Positions 1 to 7,482 of a DNA stretch of 64,000 bases are shown here, piece by piece. Under the pieces are notes generated by a model. It did no database searches, was not told where the DNA came from, and saw only the letters and a program-made list of their open reading frames with translations. Each line of letters opens with the position of its first letter. The first letter of the stretch is position 1. The position numbers and the translations under genes are program-made. Source of the stretch: Turneriella parva DSM 21527. GTDB taxonomy: Bacteria > Spirochaetota > Leptospiria > Turneriellales > Turneriellaceae. Location of the stretch: NCBI RefSeq assembly GCF_000266885.1, contig NC_018020.1, positions 1,302,001-1,366,000 of the forward strand. The letters are read 5' to 3'.

Positions 1-213
1 CAAGACATTTGTATATAAGGCTAGGCAGCGCAAATTCTGCTGCTCTGCCAGACGAAAGACGCAATACCGTGTTATCGTCGAATAGGAGCATCGCCGCAAT
101 TTCGCGAGGCTTGCCAGACTTTGCCACAACTTCTGAGAAAGGTGCACCTCCCAAAGATTTGAAATCTTGGCCGGTTTATTTGTCAAGAAAGCAGGTTGTT
201 TCGAACATTTCAT
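1..213 (-). CDS. Partial unknown protein (N-terminal part, runs off the window start)
   Basis: An open frame on the minus strand starts with ATG at 213 and continues without a stop to base 1. A good ribosome-binding sequence (AGAGGA) lies about five bases before the ATG, which favours this strand over the plus-strand frame in the same place. The visible 71 residues are basic and include a stretch near residues 28-50 (LWQSLASLAKLRRCSYSTI) that looks like a small DNA-binding helix pair, but I do not recognise the family. The gene would be divergent from purM. Function unknown; coding status is moderately likely. Confidence 0.4.
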   Translation of the reverse strand, partial: MKCSKQPAFLTNKPAKISNLWEVHLSQKLWQSLASLAKLRRCSYSTITRYCVFRLAEQQNLRCLALYTNVL

Positions 214-342
214 AGATCCTCTAATAGATAAATACCAGAAAACCCCGAGATTTTCTCATCCGAATGCAATTTTTTCCTAGCTATGGAAATCCGCAGCCAT
301 AAAATTGCATTTTCGCCCTGTCTCGATTGCTCATGCGAATCC

Positions 343-1359
343 ATGGATTACAAAGCCGCCGGCGTCGACACCCAATACGCGCACAAACTAATCCACAACC
401 TCAAAGACCGCATCAGCGCCACGCACAAGGTTCCCAATGTCGGCGAAGTCGTCGGCCAATACGGCGGTTTCGCGGGCCGTTTCACCATGCCGCAGATTCC
501 AGGTTTCGACGTCGTCGCCACCACCGACGGTGTCGGCACCAAAACCCAGCTTCTGCGCCGCTTTGACTACCTCGATGGCATCGGCCAAGACCTTGTCGGC
601 ATGTGCGTCAACGACCTCTATTGCGCAGGCGCAACCCCCGCATTTTTTCTCGACTACATTGCCTGTGGCAAGCTCAGTGAATCATGGTATGACCGAGTAC
701 TGGGCAGCATCACCGCAGCCTGCGCTGCAACGCCGATGGCGCTGATGGGTGGCGAAACGGCTGAGCACCCAGGTGTTATGCCCGATGATGATTTTGACTT
801 AGCCGGCTTCGCAGTGGGATTTATCCCGAAAGACCGCCGGCTCCCCGTTCCAGAGCTGCAACGAGAGGGTGACATGCTCATTGGTCTGCCATCCAGTGGC
901 CTGCACTCCAATGGATATTCTCTCGTGCGCAAGATATTTGCAGCTATGGAAAAACAGAGCCCGGCAGAATTTCAAGCCATAACTGCCAATCGTAAAGAGC
1001 TGATCGCCTCCTGGCTCACCCCAACCCGCATCTACAGAGAAATTCCGGCGCTCTTGCAGTCTGCCACGATCAAAGGCATCGCCCACATCACGGGTGGCGG
1101 CATTCATGAGAACCTGCCACGGGCGATCGTCGCGGGCCTGGCTGCGGAAATCCATAGCCCAGAGCCGTTCAGGCTCGCTGCGGCGCCTGTGCTCGAGAAA
1201 TACGTCGAGCGTGAGAAACTCTTTCACACGTTCAACATGGGCACGGGGTTAATCCTCATCGCTGAAGAAAACCAGTTACCGGCGATAAAACAGCACTACC
1301 CCGACGCAGCGGTTATGGGCCATCTCGTTAAAGGCAGCGGCGTCGCGTTGAAGCTGTAA
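343..1359 (+). CDS. purM: Phosphoribosylformylglycinamidine cyclo-ligase (AIR synthetase)
   Basis: PurM closes the imidazole ring in de novo purine synthesis, converting FGAM to AIR with ATP in the cytoplasm. The protein has the family signature TDGVGTK (about residues 61-67), then GQDLVGMCVNDL and LDYIACGKL, and a C-terminal HITGGGIHENLPR stretch. I chose ATG 343 (MDYKAAGVD) because PurM proteins start at this point; an in-frame ATG at 283 would add 20 residues with no family counterpart, and that extension overlaps a degenerate copy of a short palindrome seen elsewhere in the window. From 343 the length is 338 residues, normal for the family. The stop codon sits inside a hairpin at 1356-1383. 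Confidence 0.93.
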   Translation: MDYKAAGVDTQYAHKLIHNLKDRISATHKVPNVGEVVGQYGGFAGRFTMPQIPGFDVVATTDGVGTKTQLLRRFDYLDGIGQDLVGMCVNDLYCAGATPAFFLDYIACGKLSESWYDRVLGSITAACAATPMALMGGETAEHPGVMPDDDFDLAGFAVGFIPKDRRLPVPELQREGDMLIGLPSSGLHSNGYSLVRKIFAAMEKQSPAEFQAITANRKELIASWLTPTRIYREIPALLQSATIKGIAHITGGGIHENLPRAIVAGLAAEIHSPEPFRLAAAPVLEKYVEREKLFHTFNMGTGLILIAEENQLPAIKQHYPDAAVMGHLVKGSGVALKL

Positions 1360-1383
1360 GCCACGTCTTGAATCGTGGTTTAC
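1356..1383. terminator. Hairpin containing the purM stop codon
   Basis: GTAAGCCACG (1356-1365) pairs with CGTGGTTTAC (1374-1383), with one G-T pair. The TAA stop of purM lies in the left arm. No T-run follows, so it is not a classical intrinsic terminator. Confidence 0.45.
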
Positions 1384-1414
1384 ACCCGCCGCGTTCGCCC
1401 CGCTTACGCGTAAG

Positions 1415-2092
1415 ATGAAACAAACTCAAACTCTCTTTTTGGGGGCGACCGTTGCCCTGTTGGCGCTTGTCGCATGCGGCAAACCCGACGTCACCTCACC
1501 CAAAGGCAAGGCCAGCTACGCGATTGGCTATCAGGTCGGCCGCGCGATGAAGGCGCAGGGTATAGAAATTGATGTAGCAACGCTTTCTGCGGCGATCACC
1601 GAAACGATGGCCGGCAAAGAGCTGCGCATGAACGAAGCTGAAATGCGAGAAGCAATACAGGCGCTTTCGGCGCAAAAGGGTGCGGGCGGCGACCCGGCAG
1701 CAGCGGCGCAGAATACGGCAAAAGGCAAAGAGTATCTCGATGCAAACAAGGCAAAACCCGGCGTTCAGGTTACGGCTTCTGGCCTGCAATACAAAGTCAT
1801 CAACGCGGGCAGCGGCCCGTCGCCCAAGGCAAGCAGCACGGTTAAGGTACACTACCGCGGTACATTGATCGACGGTACTGAATTTGACAGCTCTTACAAG
1901 CGCGGTCAGCCTGCGGAATTCGGTGTGGGCCAGGTCATCAAAGGTTGGACAGAAGCATTGCAGCTGATGAAAAAAGGGGCCAAGTACCAGCTGACAATCC
2001 CGAGCGAGCTTGCCTATGGCCCGCGTGACAGCGGCACGATTCCGGCGAACTCGGTGCTGAACTTCGAAGTCGAATTGTTGGATTTTAAGTAG
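1415..2092 (+). CDS. FKBP-type peptidyl-prolyl isomerase, lipoprotein
   Basis: This is a predicted envelope-anchored proline isomerase that helps fold secreted proteins. The N-terminus has a lipoprotein signal with lipobox LVAC (Cys at about residue 21). It is followed by an FKBP_N-like helical dimerisation segment (about residues 27-85, YAIGYQVGRAM), an Ala-rich linker, and an FKBP catalytic domain (about 125-225) with VKVHYRGTLIDGTEFDSS and VIKGWTEALQLM. The length of 225 residues and the domain order match the Mip/FkpA group. It is read in the same direction as purM after a 55-base gap and is probably transcribed separately. It ends six bases before a strong hairpin shared with the convergent gene. 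Confidence 0.88.
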   Translation: MKQTQTLFLGATVALLALVACGKPDVTSPKGKASYAIGYQVGRAMKAQGIEIDVATLSAAITETMAGKELRMNEAEMREAIQALSAQKGAGGDPAAAAQNTAKGKEYLDANKAKPGVQVTASGLQYKVINAGSGPSPKASSTVKVHYRGTLIDGTEFDSSYKRGQPAEFGVGQVIKGWTEALQLMKKGAKYQLTIPSELAYGPRDSGTIPANSVLNFEVELLDFK

Positions 2093-2097
2093 TCATT

Positions 2098-2126
2098 GCC
2101 ATAGGTGCGCTTCGCGCACCTATGGC
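2098..2126. terminator. Bidirectional hairpin between convergent genes
   Basis: A perfect 13-base-pair stem (2098-2110 with 2114-2126) has loop TTC. It follows the FKBP stop on the plus strand and contains the TAG stop of the minus-strand FGE-like gene at 2120-2122. No long T-run is present on either side. Confidence 0.6.
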
Positions 2127-3150
2127 CTTCTTACCACGCGAAACCCGCGATAGGCTGAGGGTTGGTGCGGGCCGGTAGTACCGCGCGCGGCGGTACCAAA
2201 TTCACCAGTGTAACCACCACCCCGCACATCTTTGATGTCAGTACCACTGGTCGGTGACCCGAGACTATCTGCATCCGTGTAAGGTGATGCAGTCGTATAC
2301 GCACCGTTATTCCAATCCCAAACCAATTCAAAGACGTTGCCACTCATGTCATGTATGCCCAGGGCATTGGCTGGTTTGAGCCCTACCGGTTGTGTGGCAG
2401 TCGTTACCCAACCAACCAAGGCTCTCTCTGCCGCATCGACAATCGTGTCGGCATTCGTATCTTGCCAACCGCTGGGTGCATTTCCTGGCATGAAAGTCGT
2501 GCCATCGATATATCTGGCAGCATACTCCCATTCTGCAGCTGTGGCCAGCCGATAGCCATTAGCCGACCATCTGACATAAGGATTATCTATCCCACCGGCG
2601 GTCTTCGAGGCGCCATCAGGCGCCAGATTTCCTGCGGGTGATATCTTGATGGGCGTCGTGAAGGCGGCATCTGAATAATAGATCGGCGTCAATCCACCTT
2701 TCTCCGAGGCGGCGTTGCACCAGACGATCATATCACGCCATGTCATATTTGAGGCAGGGTGCGTATTCGGGTGCCGCCCGCAGAACCTGGCTGACCATTA
2801 TTGGCAAAACTATAGGTATTTGCGATTGCCCAAAGACGAACAGTTTCCCAATCAGAGTAAATGACTTCGTACTTGCCGATGGCGAATGATGAAATCGAGG
2901 CCACGGTATGCACGAGAGTTGCCAGCCCCGCCCACCCCCGACTAAACCCAGTCGTATTCGCTGGCACGCAGATCATCGAAAACGCATCGCCTGCAACGGC
3001 CGATCGACACACGGCTAAAGGGTCGACGGCTGCGGCGCTGACATCCCAGAATTTTCCCCAACTGTTGTTCTGGCAGTTCAGGGTTAGTAAGAGCGACAGG
3101 TAGGTAAATACGATCGGCCGGACAAATCTTGCGTGCGGCATGGGCTGCAT
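2120..3150 (-). pseudogene. Formylglycine-generating-enzyme-like (SUMF1) lipoprotein, frameshifted
   Basis: Two minus-strand frames together make one SUMF1/PvdO-type protein. The first (start 3150, or ATG 3141) has a lipoprotein signal with lipobox LTLNC and the N-terminal FGE motif SFAIGKYEVIYSDWETV. The second carries NTHPASNMTWRDMIVWCNA, YRLATAAEWEYAAR, DMSGNVFELVWDW and the C-terminal RGFRVVR. The phase changes close to 2775-2782: adding one base there would join GSAGG directly to NTHPASNMTW. Proteins of this fold are often lipoproteins in Leptospira; most are not sulfatase-modifying enzymes and their role is unclear. It is either a real single-base lesion or a sequence error. The stop codon lies in the hairpin at 2098-2126. 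Confidence 0.75.
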
Positions 3151-3253
3151 TTCTTTGGGCCCGCTGCCTGTCGAGAGCATCGTTACCATACCCTGTTTGG
3201 CAATGAGGGGCTGCGCCGCAGGTCGCCATTTTAGACATTTCAGGGCCAAGCTG

Positions 3254-3346
3254 AAACAACGAAATTCAGGAAGAGCGGGCTTAAGCCCGTTCATGGAGCG
3301 ATTTTCGCTTAGAAAATCGCGGAACTTGTCCTGAATTTTGTTGTTT
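3254..3346. repeat. Clover-leaf palindromic element A
   Basis: The outer arms (3254-3271 and 3329-3346) pair over 18 bases with one G-T pair. Inside are two separate hairpins, 3273-3292 (GCGGGC/GCCCG, loop TTAA) and 3298-3320 (GCGATTTTC/GAAAATCGC, loop GCTTA). The element fills most of the gap between the divergent FGE-like gene and the recombinase gene. Confidence 0.7.
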
Positions 3347-3377
3347 TACGAGCTGCCACGCAGCCCCATGTATTAGC

Positions 3378-4304
3378 ATGCGACATAATATGACCAAAGC
3401 AGAATTTCTGGCAAGAGATAGCGGCAGAGCTTACAGCGCCATGATGCGGCTCACGGGCTTGAGACCCGTAACGATCAACAACTATGCGCGCCGCGTGAGC
3501 GTCGTCGCATCAGCGCTGCGCAAATTACCCGAAGACCTCACGAGCGATGATGCCGAAGAATTCATCAGGCGCGCAGCGGCGACTGGCGTTTCAAATATCA
3601 ACGCCGCGACGACCTGCGTCGCGCTCAAATTTTACATTTCGCGAACGCTCAAGAAGCCATGGCACCTCACGCTGTTTCCCCGCGTGCACCGGCACCGTAA
3701 ACGCCGGTCGAGACCGTTGACGCGTGACGAGATTCGGCAGCTGCTCGACCGCACGCGCCCGGGCCGGTTTCGAATTCTGTTCGCGCTGATCTATGGCAGC
3801 GGCCTCAGGCTCGGTGAGGCCTGTCGGCTCAAGACCGCAGATGTGGATTTCCATAGCTATAAAGTCTATATCCGCGACGGCAAGGGTGGTCGCCACCGCG
3901 AGACGGTTCTTTCCCGTACTCTGGCCCCTGACCTCAAGAACTATATTGCTGACCGCCGGCCCGGCCCATGGCTATTTCCCTCGAGCCGCACCACCTATGA
4001 AGCGGGCACACTTTTTCCTGTTCCGAAATGCACACAGGCCATTTCAACGCGCTCGGTGCATCGCGAATTCGACATCGCGCGCGGCAGACTCAACCTCGCC
4101 GGCCTCGTGACCGTGCATTCACTGCGCCACTCATTCGCAACGCACCTCGTTGAACTCAGCATGCCGGTGTTTTCGGTGCAGCGCCTGCTCGGTCACCAGT
4201 ACTTGAGTACAACATTAGGTTACCTTTCGTCAATGGAAGCGCCGGTTATTCGCGACTTTAGCCCTCTTGACCGTCTGCGCGGCGAGCATCGCGCACCTGA
4301 ATAA
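3378..4304 (+). CDS. Tyrosine recombinase / phage-type integrase
   Basis: This is a site-specific DNA recombinase of the tyrosine family. The N-terminal SAM-like core-binding domain covers about residues 15-90. The catalytic domain shows R144 (SGLRLGE), the H247-x-x-R250 box (HSLRH), H273 (LLGHQ) and the nucleophile Y282 (TLGYLS), so the catalytic set is complete. At 308 residues it is the length of XerC/XerD and of solitary integrases, and it lacks the extra helix insert of integron integrases. No att site or prophage is visible beside it. Its last 47 bases overlap the convergent xdhC gene. A later in-frame ATG (3390) is a possible alternative start. Confidence 0.85.
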   Translation: MRHNMTKAEFLARDSGRAYSAMMRLTGLRPVTINNYARRVSVVASALRKLPEDLTSDDAEEFIRRAAATGVSNINAATTCVALKFYISRTLKKPWHLTLFPRVHRHRKRRSRPLTRDEIRQLLDRTRPGRFRILFALIYGSGLRLGEACRLKTADVDFHSYKVYIRDGKGGRHRETVLSRTLAPDLKNYIADRRPGPWLFPSSRTTYEAGTLFPVPKCTQAISTRSVHREFDIARGRLNLAGLVTVHSLRHSFATHLVELSMPVFSVQRLLGHQYLSTTLGYLSSMEAPVIRDFSPLDRLRGEHRAPE

Positions 4305-5043
4305 GCTGCGCGACCACACTCACTGCGATTTCAGCAGGTTCGCTTTTGCCCAACGGCAGACCGATCGGGCAGGTGAATAGATCCGCCTGATGAGCATCTA
4401 CCCCCGCGGCGATCAGTTCTTTCACAAGCACAGCCCGTTTGCTTTTGCTGCCGATGGCACCGACGTAAGGGAACTTCTGTTCACGCTTCATGCACTCGAG
4501 CAGCACCGGAAAGTCGGTTGCATGGCCTTGCGTCATCATGAGCACAAATGTCTCCGGGGCAAGGCTATGGATTTCCATAGCTGGCGCCTCACGCAGCCTG
4601 CGCTCAAGCTGCGGTGACTCAGGCAAAGATTCGAGCCAATCTTGCCTCGAATCGATACAAACTATGCGGCACGTGAGCGGCAACAGAGCCGCAACCACTG
4701 CCTGCGCTACATGGCCTGCCCCGAATATGGCAATCTGCCAGTCAGCCGCTCTGTAGGTTTCAAAATACAGCTTCACGCGGCCCCCGCAGGTCATGCCCAC
4801 ATCTCTTTCCAGGTGCCAGTCAACAAACACAGTTGTGGATTTATTAGTTAATAAATCCGCCGCTGTCTTGAGGGCCAGAGCCTCAACTTTGCCGCCGCCA
4901 ATCGTGCCGTAGATTAGCCCATTTGCGTCACACAGCATTTTGGCGCCCGATTCTTGCGGTGCCGAACCGAGAGCCTCGGTGAGAATGACGAGCACGAAAG
5001 GCCGGCCCGATTCGAGAAGTTCATGATGTTTTTGCCAGAACAT
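4258..5043 (-). CDS. xdhC: XdhC/CoxI-family molybdenum-cofactor maturation protein
   Basis: XdhC proteins bind molybdenum cofactor, promote its sulfuration, and insert it into xanthine dehydrogenase. The protein has the XdhC N-terminal motif TEALGSAPQESGAKML and GTIGGGKVEA, then a Rossmann-type C-terminal half beginning at IAIFGAGHVAQAV, with VGAIGSKSKRAVL near the end. At 261 residues it is a normal two-domain XdhC. It follows xdhB in the same direction after 33 bases, giving the operon order xdhA-xdhB-xdhC. Its 3' end overlaps the recombinase gene by 47 bases. A perfect-arm palindrome GCTATGGATTTCCATAGC (4564-4581) lies inside the coding frame and encodes AMEIHS. Confidence 0.9.
   Translation of the reverse strand: MFWQKHHELLESGRPFVLVILTEALGSAPQESGAKMLCDANGLIYGTIGGGKVEALALKTAADLLTNKSTTVFVDWHLERDVGMTCGGRVKLYFETYRAADWQIAIFGAGHVAQAVVAALLPLTCRIVCIDSRQDWLESLPESPQLERRLREAPAMEIHSLAPETFVLMMTQGHATDFPVLLECMKREQKFPYVGAIGSKSKRAVLVKELIAAGVDAHQADLFTCPIGLPLGKSEPAEIAVSVVAQLIQVRDARRADGQEG
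4564..4581. repeat. 18-base palindrome, copy 1 (inside xdhC)
   Basis: GCTATGGATTTCCATAGC has eight-base perfect arms around a two-base centre. The same palindrome, differing only in its centre, occurs inside the allantoinase gene (12805-12822) and the allC-like gene (15213-15230). Confidence 0.7.
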
Positions 5044-5053
5044 GAGGGGTTAT

Positions 5054-5087
5054 TTACCCATTGAGGGCTTGCGCCCTCAATGGGTAA
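5054..5087. terminator. Hairpin containing the xdhB stop codon
   Basis: A perfect 15-base-pair stem (5054-5068 with 5073-5087) has loop TTGC. The TGA stop of xdhB (5077-5079) is inside one arm. In the direction of xdhB transcription no U-run follows; on the plus strand a run of six T follows. Confidence 0.55.
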
Positions 5088-7482
5088 TTTTTTCCATGCA
5101 CATCAAAATCTCTTCATTGGTCGCTGGCAGTTTCAAATCTGCGGCCTCACGCGGTGACAAATACGAAAGCGCATTCTTCACCGCGCAGAAAACCGCCAGC
5201 CCCAGCATCAGCGGTGGTTCAGCCACGGCCTTCGATGAGCGAATGTTAAAGTTATGCAACTTGTTATCGAAAAACTCTAGCCGCAGGTCGTCAGGTATGT
5301 CTTGTATGCTTGGTATTTTGTATGTCGTGGGGGAGTGAGATAGCAGCGCGCCTTTTTCGCTGTATTTGAGCTCCTCAGCTGTCACCCAGCCGATACCCTG
5401 CACAAGCCCGCCGATGAGTTGCCCGCGGTCGATACCCGGATTGATCGATTTGCCGATGTCCATCAGAATATCGAGCCGATCAATGGTGAGCGCGCCGGTG
5501 AAACGATCGATCGTCACCTCGGCAACGCAGGCACCATTGGTGAAATAATAGAATGGGCTGCCTTTGCCCGTCGCGTAGTCGAAGTCGAGACCGGGCGTTG
5601 CGTAGAAGCCACGCTCGCCCATCGAGATACGCTCACGCCAAGCGCGCTGCGTCAGTTCGGCGAAGGGCATTGTCTGTCCCCCCTCCCCCCGCATGCGGGG
5701 GGAGGTTGGGAGGGGGGACACAAATACGTGACCCTCCCGAAACTCCACAACCTCAGGCGCCACACCCCACAACCTCGCAACATATTCCGTGAGCCGACCG
5801 CGAATCTTGCGGCATGCGACCGCTGCTGCATTACCGTTGAGGTCTGTACCCGCCGATGCAGCGGTCGGCGCGGTGTTGTTTGACTTCTCGCTCGAAGTCG
5901 GCATCACTTTCACGTCTTCGAAACGCACCCCGAGTTCATCGGCGACGATCTGTTGTATTTTGGTGTAGAGGCCCTGGCCCATCTCGGTGCCACCCGTCGA
6001 AACCTGCACCGTACCGTCTGTGTAGACGTTCACCAACGCATTACCCTGGTTTAAGAATTTGGTGGTGAATGAAATGCCAAACTTGACGCCAGTCATCGCG
6101 AGGCCTTTGAGTTTGCCGTGTTGTCCCCCCTCCCAACCTCCCCCCGCATGCGGGGGGAGGTGCCCGTCAGGGCGGAGGGGGGACATAGGCGAAGCCGGGA
6201 GGGGGTTGGGGGCGAGGGCAGCCGCATTCTTCTTAACCACCGCCTTCCGCCTCTCCGCATAATCAGAACTTTCATACAGCTGCGCGAAAAGCTCTGGCAG
6301 TACATTGTTCTTCACGCTCTGCCCGTAATGCGTCACGCCGGTTTCGCCCTGGTACAGATTGCGGCGCCGCACCTCGTATGCGTCGAGTCCGAGTTTCGTG
6401 GCGACATTCTCCAGAATATTTTCAATCGCAGCCACTCCCTGCGGCCCGCCGAAACCGCGAAACGCAGTGTTCGACGGCAGATTGGTTTTGCAGATCGTAC
6501 CGGTCGCGCGCAGGTTAGGTATGTCATAGCAGTTGTCGGTGTGAAATAGTGTGCGTGACAGAATCGAGGTTGAGAGGTCGGCAGTGCAGCCACCGTCAGA
6601 AAAATAATCGATCTTGAGCGCCGTTACACGGCCATCGGATGAAAAGCCGACATCATAAATTGCCTTGTACGGGTGACGCTTGCCCGTCACCATCATGTCG
6701 AGGTCTTTGCTGAACTGGCAGCGTGCAGGCCGTTTCGTCTTTTGCGCGACAATCGCCGCCATGAGCGCAGGCATCACCGCCTGCGTTTCTTTGCCGCCGA
6801 AGCCGCCGCCCATGCGCTTGCAGATACACACAACCTCGCTGTGCTTAAGGCCCAGCACTTCAGCGACAACCTTCTGCACTTCGGTCGTGTTCTGCGTCGA
6901 CGAATAGACGGTGAGGTCATTGCCCTCGCCGGGCACGGCAAACGCCGCCTGTGATTCGAGATAGAACTGTTCTTGGCCACCGATGATGAATGTGCCATCA
7001 AGGCGGTGTGAGGATTTCTCGAGTGCTGCATCCACATCGCCCTGTTCCATCTTGATCGGTGTGGTTAAGAATTTCTTTTTCTCAATCGCCGCATCGATCG
7101 AAAGTATCGCGGGCAATTCGCGTAGTTCAATTTTAACCGCCTGCTTTGCCTGCGCAATTCGCTCATGCGTTGCTGCCGCTACGACCACGATCGGCTCGCC
7201 GATGAAGTGAACATGCGTCTCGGCCAGAAACACCTCGTCTTGAATAATCGGCCCAAAAAGATTCACGCCACCGATGTCTTTGTAAGTGAAAACGCAAACG
7301 CCCGGTATCTTTGCCGCAGCCGAGACATCGACGCTCAGAATCTCAGCGTGCGCGAAGCTGCTGCCTACAAAATCGACAATGAGTTCGCCCGCCATGCGCG
7401 GCATATCGTCGATGTAATGCGCCTGCCCGGTGACATGACCTACCGCCGATTCGTGTGGGTGAGAGGTGCCGACTGCGCTCAT
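5077..7482 (-). CDS. xdhB: Xanthine dehydrogenase, molybdopterin-binding subunit
   Basis: This catalytic subunit hydroxylates hypoxanthine and xanthine to urate at the molybdenum centre. Family motifs are present in order: GGQEQFYLES (substrate Glu), KRMGGGFGGKE, FRGFGGPQG with the conserved Arg, and GTEMGQGLYTKI, ending with AEPPLMLGLAVF. The length of 801 residues exceeds the usual 760-790 because two low-complexity segments, roughly PASPMSPLRPDGHLPP plus AGGGWEGGQH and VSPLPTSPRMRGEGGQ, are encoded by palindromic DNA inserts at 6121-6217 and 5675-5720. Both inserts keep the frame and fall between conserved blocks, so the enzyme may still be active. It overlaps xdhA by four bases (ATGA), indicating translational coupling. 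Confidence 0.93.
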   Translation of the reverse strand: MSAVGTSHPHESAVGHVTGQAHYIDDMPRMAGELIVDFVGSSFAHAEILSVDVSAAAKIPGVCVFTYKDIGGVNLFGPIIQDEVFLAETHVHFIGEPIVVVAAATHERIAQAKQAVKIELRELPAILSIDAAIEKKKFLTTPIKMEQGDVDAALEKSSHRLDGTFIIGGQEQFYLESQAAFAVPGEGNDLTVYSSTQNTTEVQKVVAEVLGLKHSEVVCICKRMGGGFGGKETQAVMPALMAAIVAQKTKRPARCQFSKDLDMMVTGKRHPYKAIYDVGFSSDGRVTALKIDYFSDGGCTADLSTSILSRTLFHTDNCYDIPNLRATGTICKTNLPSNTAFRGFGGPQGVAAIENILENVATKLGLDAYEVRRRNLYQGETGVTHYGQSVKNNVLPELFAQLYESSDYAERRKAVVKKNAAALAPNPLPASPMSPLRPDGHLPPHAGGGWEGGQHGKLKGLAMTGVKFGISFTTKFLNQGNALVNVYTDGTVQVSTGGTEMGQGLYTKIQQIVADELGVRFEDVKVMPTSSEKSNNTAPTAASAGTDLNGNAAAVACRKIRGRLTEYVARLWGVAPEVVEFREGHVFVSPLPTSPRMRGEGGQTMPFAELTQRAWRERISMGERGFYATPGLDFDYATGKGSPFYYFTNGACVAEVTIDRFTGALTIDRLDILMDIGKSINPGIDRGQLIGGLVQGIGWVTAEELKYSEKGALLSHSPTTYKIPSIQDIPDDLRLEFFDNKLHNFNIRSSKAVAEPPLMLGLAVFCAVKNALSYLSPREAADLKLPATNEEILMCMEKITH
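5675..5720. repeat. In-frame palindromic insert in xdhB, copy 2
   Basis: TGTCCCCCCTCC (5675-5686) pairs with GGAGGGGGGACA (5709-5720), around a 24-base perfect palindrome centred on GCATGC (5682-5705). The arms and core are the same as in the copy at 6122-6185, but the spacer is shorter. Confidence 0.85.
6122..6185. repeat. In-frame palindromic insert in xdhB, copy 1
   Basis: Outer arms TGTCCCCCCTCC (6122-6133) and GGAGGGGGGACA (6174-6185) enclose a 24-base perfect palindrome (6137-6160). The related G-rich sequence continues to about 6217. The whole stretch is translated without a stop and adds about 30 residues between two conserved XdhB blocks. Confidence 0.85.

Noticed and set aside
9-215. 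Plus-strand frame of 68 codons at the window start
   Set aside because: The minus-strand frame here has a good ribosome site and start and continues off the window; the plus frame has neither family features nor a ribosome site.
3378-4304. The tyrosine recombinase as the integron integrase of the cassette array
   Set aside because: It lies about 48 kb from the array, lacks the integron-specific helix insert between the second and third catalytic boxes, and no attI or cassette is beside it.
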